36,531 nucleotides of DNA from UBA1563 sp041667115. Its GTDB lineage: Bacteria > Bacteroidota > Ignavibacteria > Ignavibacteriales > Ignavibacteriaceae. A program made the position numbers and the translations under genes. Every line of letters begins with the position of its first letter. Within the stretch, counting starts at the first letter, position 1. Of this stretch, positions 1 through 8,611 are shown in pieces. The notes beneath the pieces were generated by a model, which was not told the origin of the DNA, did not search any database, and saw nothing but the letters and a program-made list of their open reading frames with translations. The stretch is taken from the NCBI GenBank assembly GCA_041667115.1, contig JBAYFO010000035.1, positions 1 to 36,531 on the forward strand, given 5' to 3'.

Positions 1-53
1 CAGATTTAGAAAACCTTTATGAATTTACGATATGATAGTAATGAAATAGTGAA

Positions 54-1334
54 ATGAAAAGAGATAATAATCAAATAAATTTACCCGTTGACTTAAAAGA
101 AGAGCGGATTCATCCTGGAGAAAACAAGTTATTTTTCAAAATCTTGGTACCAAAAACCTTGTTGTTTTTAGGCATTTTCCTATTCACAGCAGTTACTTAC
201 TCACAACCGGTTACAAAAGTATTAATATCGGGAGAATACACCGCCCACGATACTGATGTGAAGAATGCCTTCCTTTTGGGATACGCTAGTTATGACGCAA
301 CACAATATAATGGACAAATTGATCTGCATTCAGATTACACACCTTATAACGCCTTAAGATATGCCCATGAGAATGGTTATCAGATAGCTGTAAGATCATA
401 TTCCGGTTTAAATACAACCGTTGATGATTCTGCTAAAAATTATAGTGACGTGCTTCTTTTTATGCCTGCCGGTTCCAATAGTTATATCTATACGTGTAAT
501 ATTGATGTACCCAACAGCGCAGTTGTATCAACCGGTGCGGGTGTGGATTCTTTAGTGACCGGATATGAAGTAGAGTTTTTTTCAGTTGATCCAATCACAA
601 ATTCTAATCTTTCAAGTTTTTCAAACGGATATATAGCCGGGCAGATAGCGTTCATGGCGAATCATTTTAATGTTTCGGTATCTCAGGCAAGGACACTGGC
701 AAGAAACAATACTTTTATCAATAGTCAACCATCCAGCGTAGTGGTATATGGTAAAATCGATGAAGCAAAAGCGGTTAATGCCGGTGTATTACCGGTTGAA
801 TTAACCTCATTTTCTGCCGCCGTTGAAGGAAAAAATGTTTTATTAACCTGGAGAACCGCTTCGGAAGTTAAAAACTATGGTTTCGAGATTTTTAGGGATG
901 GTGCAAAAATTGGTTTTGTACAAGGTAATGGCAACAGCTATTCTACTAAAGATTATTCCTTTACGGATAAACCTGACGGAGCCAAAACCTTTACGTATCA
1001 ACTTAAACAAATTGATTCCGATGGGCAACATAAACTTTATGGATCTATTGAGGTAACTCTTGCAGCTCCCAATGCGTTTGTTCTTTATCAAAATTATCCA
1101 AATCCATTCAACCCGACTACTACAATTAAATTTGAAGTTCCTACTACTGAAAAAGTGACTATAAAAATATATAATATGGTCGGTCAAGAGGTTGCAACTT
1201 TGCTAGATGGTATAAAAGAAGCGGGTAGTTATGAAGTAAAATTTGACGGCAGTGAACTTTCCAGCGGAGTATATATCTCAAGTTTAAAGTCCAGTTCATT
1301 TTCAAAGAATATTAAAATGATATTGATGAAATAA
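54..1334 (+). CDS. Secreted T9SS-sorted protein with degenerate subtilase-like region
   Basis: The 426-residue product has a hydrophobic signal segment at about 35-50 (ending AVTYSQ) after an unusually long 33-residue polar leader. Residues 55-245 resemble the C-terminal half of an S8 subtilase: an A-x2-Y-A-x2-N-G strand/helix at 100-118, a V-L-L-F-x-P-A-G-S-N-S stretch at 133-143 like the oxyanion-hole region, and S-S-F-S-N-G-Y-I-A-G at 187-196, which aligns with the GTSMAxPHVAG serine motif. I see no catalytic Asp or HGTH motif, so it is probably inactive. Residues 246-338 look like an Ig/FnIII-type beta domain. Residues 343-426 are a type A T9SS sorting domain with the YPNPFNPTTTIKF motif. 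Export through Sec and then T9SS to the surface or medium follows from the family. It converges on the respiratory cluster. The sorting domain is secure, the subtilase kinship is my inference. No clear ribosome binding site precedes the ATG. Confidence 0.85.
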   Translation: MKRDNNQINLPVDLKEERIHPGENKLFFKILVPKTLLFLGIFLFTAVTYSQPVTKVLISGEYTAHDTDVKNAFLLGYASYDATQYNGQIDLHSDYTPYNALRYAHENGYQIAVRSYSGLNTTVDDSAKNYSDVLLFMPAGSNSYIYTCNIDVPNSAVVSTGAGVDSLVTGYEVEFFSVDPITNSNLSSFSNGYIAGQIAFMANHFNVSVSQARTLARNNTFINSQPSSVVVYGKIDEAKAVNAGVLPVELTSFSAAVEGKNVLLTWRTASEVKNYGFEIFRDGAKIGFVQGNGNSYSTKDYSFTDKPDGAKTFTYQLKQIDSDGQHKLYGSIEVTLAAPNAFVLYQNYPNPFNPTTTIKFEVPTTEKVTIKIYNMVGQEVATLLDGIKEAGSYEVKFDGSELSSGVYISSLKSSSFSKNIKMILMK

Positions 1335-1369
1335 TTTTATAGCAACCTAAAATGTTGATATAAATTCTA

Positions 1370-2698
1370 TTAGTACTTTTTTACTTCTTCCAAAATGTAT
1401 TTGGCGATCGCCCTTGCTTCTGCAGGTTTTAAACCCTGGTTAGGCATTGGTGGGTAAGCTGGATTTATCTTTGTTGGATTAAGCACAAACGCCGCTACCT
1501 TTTCAACATCCCCTTTGTATTTTGGCAATGTTTCTTTGTACGGTGGACCTACTAATTTCTTATCAAATCTATGGCAGGCGGAACATCTTCCGTTAAAAAT
1601 ATCAGCGCCGCTGATCGCTTCAATTCCCTTTTGCTCCCCTTTCAATTCTTTTAATGCAACATCATAATCTACGGCAAGAACAAGCGCCTGCTTCTTTGTT
1701 ACATTACGGAACGAAGCTTGTTCTGAAATGATGAGCGCCAAAGAAGAGACAACGAGAAGTAAAAAGACAAATCCCGAATAACGCAGTTCTGAGTTTTTCA
1801 ACATCGCATATAAGAGATGAAAAACCCAGAAAACCGCAAACAATGAGATCACGGCAAATCCAAATACAGATGAAGAGAGGGCAAGACTTGGAAGCGCTAC
1901 TAAATTTATCAATAAAAACAACGGCTGGAATAGTGCAAAAATCAGAGTAACGGAGAGTCCCGTTTTCTTGATGAATTCTTTATAGCCGGTATCATCAATC
2001 TCTTTTCCGCCTTCCCAAAAGAAATAAATGAAGAGAAGGAATGAACCGGTTAATGACAGCGCCGCAGTTAAAAAGTGAATCCATTTTATAAAAACAGAAA
2101 AGGAAGTGAAAAGATATAAAATTCCAGTTGCATCCCAGTCGGATGGATTCATAGCAAGATTTAATCCGCCAATAAAAAAGTAAGAACCAACTAAGAGAAA
2201 GATCAATCCCCAATAACTTGATTTACGATTCACTCGCGCGATATTGTTCGCAAAATCGGAATATTCATTTTCTCTCTCTTCAAGTTTTACCGAAGAGAAT
2301 AATGATTTAAATATCCAGGAATAACGGTAGGTATAAATAAAAACCAATCCGATAGGTATTAATATGAGGGCAACGACAAAAAAGGAAATGGTAACAAGTT
2401 TGAGGTTATGGAGCAACTGGGAATAAATTAATATTAACGCAAACAAAGGAACTATTCCGAGCGCAACACCGGCACCTTTAGTAAAGGTTGTTAATTCAAT
2501 TACTTCTTTTGAAAATCTGGCATAAAATCCGTTCTCGTCCTTCTTCCCTTTTCTCTTAAAATACAAGGAGAGTATTGAGCCGCCTAAAACGATACTGAAA
2601 AACGGTACAAATAAAAACAATACTACGATTGCCATATAGTGAAGCAACGCCATGTGTTCAAGCGATTGAGGAAGAACTAATTTATCTAAAAAATCCAT
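1370..2698 (-). CDS. Polytopic membrane protein with C-terminal monohaem cytochrome c domain
   Basis: The 442-residue protein has about 8-9 predicted membrane segments in residues 1-335. Several carry histidines (H16 and H20 in or near the first, and the W-I-H-F and V-F-H-L segments) that could ligate b-type haem. A class I cytochrome c domain follows at about 360-442, with a C-S-A-C-H haem site and a downstream P-P-M-P methionine ligand. The second half loosely recalls cytochrome bd subunit I-like four-helix segments, but I cannot assign it to a named family. It is the last gene of the respiratory cluster, 11 bases after ctaB. This suggests an electron-transfer partner of the oxidase or ACIII, perhaps the carrier the cytochrome-less subunit II needs. 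The cytochrome domain is certain, the rest is inference. Confidence 0.8.
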   Translation of the reverse strand: MDFLDKLVLPQSLEHMALLHYMAIVVLFLFVPFFSIVLGGSILSLYFKRKGKKDENGFYARFSKEVIELTTFTKGAGVALGIVPLFALILIYSQLLHNLKLVTISFFVVALILIPIGLVFIYTYRYSWIFKSLFSSVKLEERENEYSDFANNIARVNRKSSYWGLIFLLVGSYFFIGGLNLAMNPSDWDATGILYLFTSFSVFIKWIHFLTAALSLTGSFLLFIYFFWEGGKEIDDTGYKEFIKKTGLSVTLIFALFQPLFLLINLVALPSLALSSSVFGFAVISLFAVFWVFHLLYAMLKNSELRYSGFVFLLLVVSSLALIISEQASFRNVTKKQALVLAVDYDVALKELKGEQKGIEAISGADIFNGRCSACHRFDKKLVGPPYKETLPKYKGDVEKVAAFVLNPTKINPAYPPMPNQGLKPAEARAIAKYILEEVKKY

Positions 2699-2709
2699 TT
2701 ACTCTACCT

Positions 2710-3582
2710 TTATAAGAGGATAATTTTTTCAATTGAAATAAAAAGAATTAACACCATAACAAACAAGTTAATTTCTATAAAGACTTTCCGAAGCGAAAGT
2801 CTGTCAATATTTTCTTTTAATAATTTTGCCGAACGGATAATTAAAGCGATAACTAAAACTAAAATTCCAACGCTTGCAAATGAAATATCTACAATACTAA
2901 ATAACGGCATGAGTAGACCGGTTACTCCGGTTACGCAAATCCAAACGTATGTAATTCTCGCAAGTTGATTTTCTGTGAAATATTTTTTCAGCGTTGGATA
3001 TCCGGCATCTTCATAATCTTTTCCGAATGCTAAAAGCAATAACCAAAAATGAGGTATTTGCCAGATGAAAAAGAAAAAAGCAATTAACAATGCTTGCGGA
3101 TCAAAAACACTGCCGCCACCCGTAACCCAACCAACAACGGGAGGAATAGCACCAATCACCGAACCGGGAATAATGGCAAATGATGTTTTCCGTTTGAGCG
3201 GAGTGTAAATTCCATTGTACCAAAGCAGGGCTAATAGTCCAAGCAGAACACCGGTATAACCTGATGAAATAAATAAAAGCACTGAACCTACGATTGACAA
3301 AATGAGGACGATAGCAAAAACATCTTTCTCAGAGATTTTTCCGGAAGGAATTGGACGATTCTTTGTCCGTTCCATTTGCGCATCAAATACCGACTCTTGC
3401 AAATGATTTAAAGCAGCGGAGCCCGATGCAAGGAGAAATATTCCAAGCGCTGCACCAAGCAATTCGATGCCAAAGATTTTTGTTGCGCAAAGATATCCAA
3501 ACACCGTTGTGATCATCACAAACACGGTAATGCGGAACTTTATCAATTCAAGAAATATGTTAAGTTTTTGTTTCACACTCAC
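2710..3582 (-). CDS. ctaB: Protohaem IX farnesyltransferase (haem O synthase)
   Basis: This UbiA-family membrane prenyltransferase transfers farnesyl to haem B to make haem O for the neighbouring haem-copper oxidase. The 290-residue length is typical. The family's first Asp-rich/NRP region is visible as N-H-L-Q-E-S-V-F-D-A-Q-M-x-R-T-K-N-R-P-I-P-S-G. The second motif is at Y-T-P-L-K-R-K-T followed by G-A-I-P-P-V-V-G-W. About eight to nine hydrophobic segments follow one another. Its start overlaps the coxB stop by 4 bases (ATGA), so the two are translationally coupled. No haem A synthase (ctaA) is in the window, so whether the oxidase carries haem A or O cannot be decided here. Confidence 0.95.
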   Translation of the reverse strand: MSVKQKLNIFLELIKFRITVFVMITTVFGYLCATKIFGIELLGAALGIFLLASGSAALNHLQESVFDAQMERTKNRPIPSGKISEKDVFAIVLILSIVGSVLLFISSGYTGVLLGLLALLWYNGIYTPLKRKTSFAIIPGSVIGAIPPVVGWVTGGGSVFDPQALLIAFFFFIWQIPHFWLLLLAFGKDYEDAGYPTLKKYFTENQLARITYVWICVTGVTGLLMPLFSIVDISFASVGILVLVIALIIRSAKLLKENIDRLSLRKVFIEINLFVMVLILFISIEKIILL

Positions 3583-4247
3583 TTCTGCTTAGTTGATGTT
3601 GAATCAATTGTCTTTAAAGGTTGAGTAACAGATGCATTCTTCTTTGCTAATTCCATCTTCATCCACTCATCAAATTCCTGTTGAGGCATAACAATTACTT
3701 TTGAATACATAGCGGAATGATTCAGTCCGCAATATTCGGCGCAAGCAATATCGTACTTCCCTACTTTAGCGGGGAGAAACCAAATGGAATTATTTTTATT
3801 CGGCATAACATCACGTTTAAAACGAAAAGCCGGAATAAAAAAACTATGATTTACATCCAGCGAATGAAGATTAACTTCGATCGGTTTATTAACAGGAACA
3901 TAAAGCGAATCAGTTTTTACACCATTGTCATACTCAAAAGTCCATTTCCACATTTGCGCAGTTACTTTGATTATCATCGAATCCTTTGGAGGATTTTGCA
4001 AATCCCGGTAGCCGATCCAGCCATACCAAAACATTGCCATAACTAAAATAACCGGGATGACCGTCCAGACAATTTCCAATGTTGTGTTACCATGAATGTT
4101 AACCGCTTTCTTCCCTTTTTTTCTGTTATACTTAAAGACAAAGTAGATCATCAAAAAAGTAATCATCGCTAAAAGTACGACGGAAATTCCGGTAATGAAC
4201 CAGAAAGCTCCATTCACTAAATCAATATGATTAGAACCAAAAATCAT
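3579..4247 (-). CDS. coxB: Cytochrome c oxidase subunit II (CuA-binding, no fused cytochrome c)
   Basis: The 222-residue protein has two N-terminal membrane helices (about 15-40 and 57-78) and a periplasmic cupredoxin domain. The binuclear CuA site is complete: H134, then C169-A-E-Y-C173-G-L-N-H177-S-A-M180. It accepts electrons from a soluble or membrane cytochrome c and passes them to haem in subunit I. Many A2-type oxidases of this group are caa3 enzymes with a cytochrome c domain fused to subunit II. Here the protein ends about 40 residues after the CuA site with a charged tail and has no CxxCH. The cytochromes encoded at 7676-8599 and 1370-2698 are candidate substitutes. It lies last among the cox subunits, whereas subunit II usually comes first. 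Confidence 0.95.
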   Translation of the reverse strand: MIFGSNHIDLVNGAFWFITGISVVLLAMITFLMIYFVFKYNRKKGKKAVNIHGNTTLEIVWTVIPVILVMAMFWYGWIGYRDLQNPPKDSMIIKVTAQMWKWTFEYDNGVKTDSLYVPVNKPIEVNLHSLDVNHSFFIPAFRFKRDVMPNKNNSIWFLPAKVGKYDIACAEYCGLNHSAMYSKVIVMPQQEFDEWMKMELAKKNASVTQPLKTIDSTSTKQK

Positions 4248-4255
4248 GCGTCACC

Positions 4256-4567
4256 TTATAAAAAACTATAATCTGAAAATAAAAGAGCTATCGAGATCAG
4301 AAGGAACAACAGGGCGACGCTTACAAATATTTTAAACATTGCACTTTCGGCTTTGAGATGCATAAAAAATGTAAGCACCAAATACGACTTAATAACGGCA
4401 ATGGTTAATGCGGTAGCAACCGTAATATTCCCGAAATTGATTCCGGCGACCGCAACCGTAACACCGGTAAGCATTACCAGCACAAGCCATACGAGAATGT
4501 AAATTCCGTATGTTGGTTTGTGCTCTATCGTATGTTGTTCGGTAGAAGTAGATTGTTCTCCACTCAT
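4256..4567 (-). CDS. Cytochrome c oxidase subunit IV family protein
   Basis: The small 103-residue membrane protein has three hydrophobic helices (about 21-43, 48-69 and 79-101) and a short Thr/His-rich N-terminus. The middle segment contains K-S-Y-L-V-L-T-F-F-M-H-L, typical of the prokaryotic subunit IV (COX4_pro/CyoD-like) family. It probably stabilises the oxidase core and has no cofactor. It lies 13 bases after coxC and 8 bases before coxB in the same transcript. Confidence 0.85.
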   Translation of the reverse strand: MSGEQSTSTEQHTIEHKPTYGIYILVWLVLVMLTGVTVAVAGINFGNITVATALTIAVIKSYLVLTFFMHLKAESAMFKIFVSVALLFLLISIALLFSDYSFL

Positions 4568-4580
4568 GAAAATAAATTCC

Positions 4581-5204
4581 TTAAGTAATTAAATAGAAAA
4601 GTGGGAATAAGAAAATCCAGATGATATCAACCAGATGCCAATAGAGTCCGGCTGCTTCAAGATGAATATATTTATCTGAATTAACTGTTCCCGTCATAGT
4701 AAATCTTGTCATAACACCGATCAGAACCATACCGATCAACACATGCAAACCGTGTAATCCGGTCATCACGTAGTATAATCCAAAAAACAATACTTCCCCG
4801 TTCCCTTTTGCAAGCAGTGTTTCGGAACCGGGATAAATCCCATGATGAATCTTAGTAGTCCATTCAAAATATTTATTCACCATAAAACCAAAAGCTAAAA
4901 GGATGGTGACCATTTGGAAAAATATCGACAAATATTTATTGTCTTTTCGAATTGCAACAATAGCAAGTACCATCGTTAAACTGCTTGTTAAAAGAATAAG
5001 GGTATTCAGCGTACCGATCAATGTATTCAATTCTTTTGCTGCAATATGGAACTCGTGCTGATACATAAATCTGTACACAGCGTAAACAAGAAACATCCCG
5101 CCAAATAAAACCAATTCTGTAAAAAGGAAAAGCCATATTCCCATACGGGAACCAAGATCGTCGCGATGGACATGTTCAGTAGTATGTTCTGCAACTGAGC
5201 TCAA
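4581..5204 (-). CDS. coxC: Cytochrome c oxidase subunit III
   Basis: The 207-residue protein has five predicted membrane helices. It shows the subunit III signatures R-M-G-I-W-L-F-L-F-T-E-L-V-L-F-G near the N-terminus and G-L-H-G-L-H-V-L-I-G followed by E-A-A-G-L-Y-W-H-L-V-D-I-I-W-I-F-L-F-P at the C-terminus. The subunit has no redox centre and supports oxidase stability and proton uptake. Length and helix number match the short five-helix form. Its ATG overlaps the coxA stop by 4 bases, so it is translationally coupled to subunit I. Confidence 0.95.
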   Translation of the reverse strand: MSSVAEHTTEHVHRDDLGSRMGIWLFLFTELVLFGGMFLVYAVYRFMYQHEFHIAAKELNTLIGTLNTLILLTSSLTMVLAIVAIRKDNKYLSIFFQMVTILLAFGFMVNKYFEWTTKIHHGIYPGSETLLAKGNGEVLFFGLYYVMTGLHGLHVLIGMVLIGVMTRFTMTGTVNSDKYIHLEAAGLYWHLVDIIWIFLFPLFYLIT

Positions 5205-6838
5205 TTCTCCTCCTTGGTTAAGAGTTCTTCATTGTCTTTGTATTCATAAGGTGCTGCTGTAATTGTAGGGATCACTTCAAAATTTTCTAATGGAGGAACG
5301 TTTGGAATTGACCATTCAAGCGTTTCTCCTCCCCAAGGATTAATTTCCGTAAACTTTGTTTTACTGCGCAAAGCTTTAATAAAATTTGTGAACATGATAA
5401 TTAATCCGGTTATCAAAATCCACGAACCGATGGTCGAAATGAAATGATAAATATGAAATTCAGGTAAGTAATCATAATATCTTCTTGGCATTCCCAACCA
5501 GCCCATCACGAACATTGGAAAATAGAGAACGTTAAATCCAACAAACAAAGTCCAGAAACCAACTTTAGCAGTTTTCATATTGTACATTTTGCCAAACATT
5601 TTCGGAAACCAGTAATGCATAGCCGCAAAGATTCCAAATCCTGTTCCACCGAACATAACATAATGAAAATGGGCGACGATAAATGAAGTGTCGTGAATGT
5701 GCATATTAACCGATAAAGCACCTTGAATTAATCCGGTAAACCCGCCGATTGAAAATAAAAAGATAAATGCCAATGCATATAATAAAGGAGGATCGGTGGA
5801 GATTGATCCTTTGTATAAGGTTGCGACCCAGTTGAAAACTTTAATAGCGCTTGGTATAGCTACAAGGAAGGTAAGTAAAGAGAAAATAATCTGCGCGGTA
5901 TCACTCATTCCAACAGTGAACATATGGTGCGCCCAAACCATTGAGCCAAATAGAGCGATTGCCAAACTCGAAAAAGCTATAAACTTATAACCAAAAATTG
6001 TTCGATGAGCAAAGACCGGGATGATTTCCGATATTACTCCCATCGCGGGCAAAATCATGATATACACCGCCGGATGAGAATAAATCCAAAATAAATGTTG
6101 ATACAAAACAGGGTCACCACCCAACGCAGGATCAAATAATCCGACACCAAAAATTCTTTCGATTACAACCAACAGAAGAGTTATCCCAATTATCGGAGTA
6201 GCTAATATTTGTACCCATGCAGTAGCGTATAGAGACCAGACAAATAAGGGCATTTTAAAAAAACTCATTCCCGGTGCTCTTAAACGATGGATGGTAACAA
6301 TAAAATTCAGCCCGGTTAAGATTGAAGAAAACCCTAAGATGAATGCAGCCATTAAAGCCGGCAGAACATTCGTTCCTGTTCTAATACTGTAAGGAATGTA
6401 GAAAGTCCAGCCCGTATCAACAGGTCCACCGGGAAGAAATACTGAAATGATTGCGAGCAATCCTCCCCCGATATAGAGCCACCAGGATAAAAGATTTAAT
6501 CTTGGGAAAGCAACATCCTTTGCCCCAATCAAAATAGGAAGAAAAAAATTTCCAAAAACCGCAGGCAACCCGGGAATAATAAAAAGGAAGATCATTATTA
6601 TTCCGTGCAGTGTAAATATAGAATTGTAGGTCTGCGCATCCATAATCGTTCTTCCCGGAGCGATCAATTCAAGCCTCATTAAAAAGCCAAACGTAACACC
6701 AACAGCGAAAAACGAAAGCGTTGACATGAGATAGAGTAGGCCGATACGTTTGTGATCGGTCGACAAAATCCATGCTAATATACCTGAATGTTTTCCTTTG
6801 TAGTCTAAATATCCAACAGAATTTACATCACTTTGCAT
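5201..6838 (-). CDS. coxA: Cytochrome c oxidase subunit I, A2-type haem-copper oxidase
   Basis: This is the 545-residue catalytic subunit, which reduces O2 to water and pumps protons. The haem and copper ligands are all visible: H78 (T-L-H-G), H255 and Y259 (the His-Tyr cross-link in Y-S-H-P-A-V-Y), H304/H305 (W-A-H-H-M-F-T-V-G), and H390 and H392 (V-A-H-F-H-Y-V). The motif at 253-259 is YSHPAVY, not GHPEVY. The D-channel glutamate is absent and the Tyr-Ser pair that defines A2-type oxidases is present, as in caa3-type enzymes. A K-channel lysine is plausible at G-Y-K285. It lies 14 bases after sco and overlaps coxC. Confidence 0.97.
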   Translation of the reverse strand: MQSDVNSVGYLDYKGKHSGILAWILSTDHKRIGLLYLMSTLSFFAVGVTFGFLMRLELIAPGRTIMDAQTYNSIFTLHGIIMIFLFIIPGLPAVFGNFFLPILIGAKDVAFPRLNLLSWWLYIGGGLLAIISVFLPGGPVDTGWTFYIPYSIRTGTNVLPALMAAFILGFSSILTGLNFIVTIHRLRAPGMSFFKMPLFVWSLYATAWVQILATPIIGITLLLVVIERIFGVGLFDPALGGDPVLYQHLFWIYSHPAVYIMILPAMGVISEIIPVFAHRTIFGYKFIAFSSLAIALFGSMVWAHHMFTVGMSDTAQIIFSLLTFLVAIPSAIKVFNWVATLYKGSISTDPPLLYALAFIFLFSIGGFTGLIQGALSVNMHIHDTSFIVAHFHYVMFGGTGFGIFAAMHYWFPKMFGKMYNMKTAKVGFWTLFVGFNVLYFPMFVMGWLGMPRRYYDYLPEFHIYHFISTIGSWILITGLIIMFTNFIKALRSKTKFTEINPWGGETLEWSIPNVPPLENFEVIPTITAAPYEYKDNEELLTKEEN

Positions 6839-6852
6839 GAAATCTTAACCTC

Positions 6853-7674
6853 TTAACTCTTTTTCGCCCGATTTACACGGCGTGGTTTAACTGACAACAC
6901 AACAACTATAATAATCGCGAAAAGCAATATTGAAGCACCGGCGATCCTCGTAATATTCAAAACATATTTTCTTCCGGCTGGATCGTAATTGAAACAGAAT
7001 TTTAAAACTTTTGCGATCGTCGGAGAAGTCTTTCCTTCGGATGCTTCGATGATCGCCATTTTCAAATCAAACGGAAGAAAAGTTGTGCCCAGTAGATACC
7101 GGGTGATGACACCTTTTGGAGAAACCAGAATGAGCGTGGGCGCGTGAACTATCTGACCTTCTACTTTTCTAAATGAAAATCCGGCGGAATTTGTAAGCTT
7201 TAAAATATTCTCTCGGTTGCCTGTTAAAAATCTCCAACCATCCGGAGGAAATTGTGTCTGTATTGAAGCCAGAATATTTTGTTTTTTCTTTGCTGCAATC
7301 GCTATGGTTTCAGAATCGTCTATCGAGACACAAACTAGTTGATAATCCTTTGCCGGGACTAAATCAATGCGATCTACAAGCGATGCGACTTCAGCCATCA
7401 AAGGATTACACAAACTCGGACAATCATAATAGACAAACATCAATACCGTTGGTTTATTGATAATCTGTTCCATCGATACTTGCTTCCCATTCTCATCGTG
7501 AAAAACAGATTGCAGAGCGATTTGCTGCCCAAGTTTTTCGTTAATTCCCGCTGTGGAATTACTCTTCTCTCCGTCACTTGCAAAATTTTGTTGAAAGGAG
7601 AAAAGGATTCCAAAAAGAAATAACCATTCCAGTCTTGACCGGAGAGAAAAGATATTTCGTGTTTGCTTTTTCAT
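6853..7674 (-). CDS. SCO1/SenC-type copper chaperone for the oxidase CuA site
   Basis: The 273-residue thioredoxin-fold protein has an N-terminal hydrophobic export segment (about 16-32), a C-P-S-L-C copper-binding motif (C85, C89) and the partner histidine at about H177 (Q-I-V-H-A-P-T). This is the SCO C-x3-C plus His set. A second membrane helix near the C-terminus (about 246-264) is followed by a basic tail, so the protein is anchored with its redox domain outside the cytoplasm. SCO proteins deliver or reduce copper for the CuA centre of subunit II, which is encoded in the same cluster. The C-terminal anchor lengthens it relative to common bacterial Sco proteins of about 200 residues. Confidence 0.93.
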   Translation of the reverse strand: MKKQTRNIFSLRSRLEWLFLFGILFSFQQNFASDGEKSNSTAGINEKLGQQIALQSVFHDENGKQVSMEQIINKPTVLMFVYYDCPSLCNPLMAEVASLVDRIDLVPAKDYQLVCVSIDDSETIAIAAKKKQNILASIQTQFPPDGWRFLTGNRENILKLTNSAGFSFRKVEGQIVHAPTLILVSPKGVITRYLLGTTFLPFDLKMAIIEASEGKTSPTIAKVLKFCFNYDPAGRKYVLNITRIAGASILLFAIIIVVVLSVKPRRVNRAKKS

Positions 7675-7675
7675 T

Positions 7676-8599
7676 TTATACGGCTACACTTTTTAATAAT
7701 GTAAATAAATTTGAAAGTTCTGTACTGCTAAGTGAAAAGACTTTTCCCGAGAAGCCGTTTTCTTTAAGATTATTTGTGATCACTTCAAGGAATTCTCTTT
7801 CGCCACTTTTCCACGAAGGAGAGTTAAATAAAGTAACCAAAGCTTTTTCCTGGTTATTTGTAATATCGAAAAAGATTTTAGCAGATTCATTTGTTAATTT
7901 TTCACTTGAAAGTTTTGCCAGCGCGAAATTAATTTTCCCAATTCTAGCTGAATAGTCTGACTGATATAATTTCTCGGCAGTAGCTACCGGAATTGTTCCG
8001 GGCACTTTTGTTCCGGCAGAAAGTCCATACATTTTATCAAGATCAGCAACCTCTTCGGGTGTATCTTTTGGCGGTTCAGGCATCCATGAACGAATTAATT
8101 GAATAATAGCAATTCTGTCTGAAGGAGCTAAATAATCAAAGCCCGGCATACCCGAAGTTAAAATTCCCTTTTGTACGGTATTATAAATTTCGGTAGCTTT
8201 TCTTCCGTTTTTCCAACCTTCAACTAGATGAAAATTTCTTGGTTTAGGGTTAAGTGCAGCTCCGGCAGGACCATCCCCTTTTCCTTCAATACCGTGGCAA
8301 GATGAACAAGTTGTTTCGAAAAGCTTTTTCCCTTTTTCAATTAATGCAGGATCAACTTCGGTAAAACTTTTTAGATCAACTGCCGCTGCAACTTTTGCAT
8401 CTTCGATAGGCAAATCAGTTACTACTTTTGTTGAATCATCAAGTTGAGGTGCTATTTTATTTTGAGCAAGCACACCGGAATTTCGGATGTAGAAAAAACC
8501 AATCCCTATTATCACGACAAGAAAATAAGGATACACCGCCGCCATTATTTTAATCGGATCGTTCAGTAAATCGGAAAATGAAAATTTATTTTTTGCCAT
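7676..8599 (-). CDS. Membrane-anchored monohaem cytochrome c
   Basis: The 307-residue protein has one N-terminal membrane helix (about 20-39). A cytochrome c domain at about 85-172 has haem site C98-S-S-C101-H102 and a probable axial methionine at M151 (S-G-M-P-G-F). A C-terminal region of roughly 120 residues (about 187-307) matches nothing I recognise. The cytochrome half resembles ActE, including the G-D-G-P-A and I-x-Q-L-I-R-S-W-M elements, yet a full ActE domain is already fused to ActD upstream. It lies between actF and sco, 12 bases after actF. The likely role is shuttling electrons from ACIII to the CuA centre of the oxidase, inferred from position. Confidence 0.88.
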   Translation of the reverse strand: MAKNKFSFSDLLNDPIKIMAAVYPYFLVVIIGIGFFYIRNSGVLAQNKIAPQLDDSTKVVTDLPIEDAKVAAAVDLKSFTEVDPALIEKGKKLFETTCSSCHGIEGKGDGPAGAALNPKPRNFHLVEGWKNGRKATEIYNTVQKGILTSGMPGFDYLAPSDRIAIIQLIRSWMPEPPKDTPEEVADLDKMYGLSAGTKVPGTIPVATAEKLYQSDYSARIGKINFALAKLSSEKLTNESAKIFFDITNNQEKALVTLFNSPSWKSGEREFLEVITNNLKENGFSGKVFSLSSTELSNLFTLLKSVAV

Positions 8600-8611
8600 A
8601 GGTATTTACAA

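Noticed and set aside
1335..1369. Bidirectional terminator between the T9SS protein gene and the respiratory cluster
   Set aside because: Only a 4-base CAAC/GTTG pairing is present, with no GC-rich stem or clean T-run.
7578..7955. 125-codon plus-strand frame across the sco and cytochrome c genes
   Set aside because: It lies antisense to two well-supported genes whose motifs (C-P-S-L-C, cytochrome tail) explain the sequence. Its composition reads as a reverse-strand shadow.
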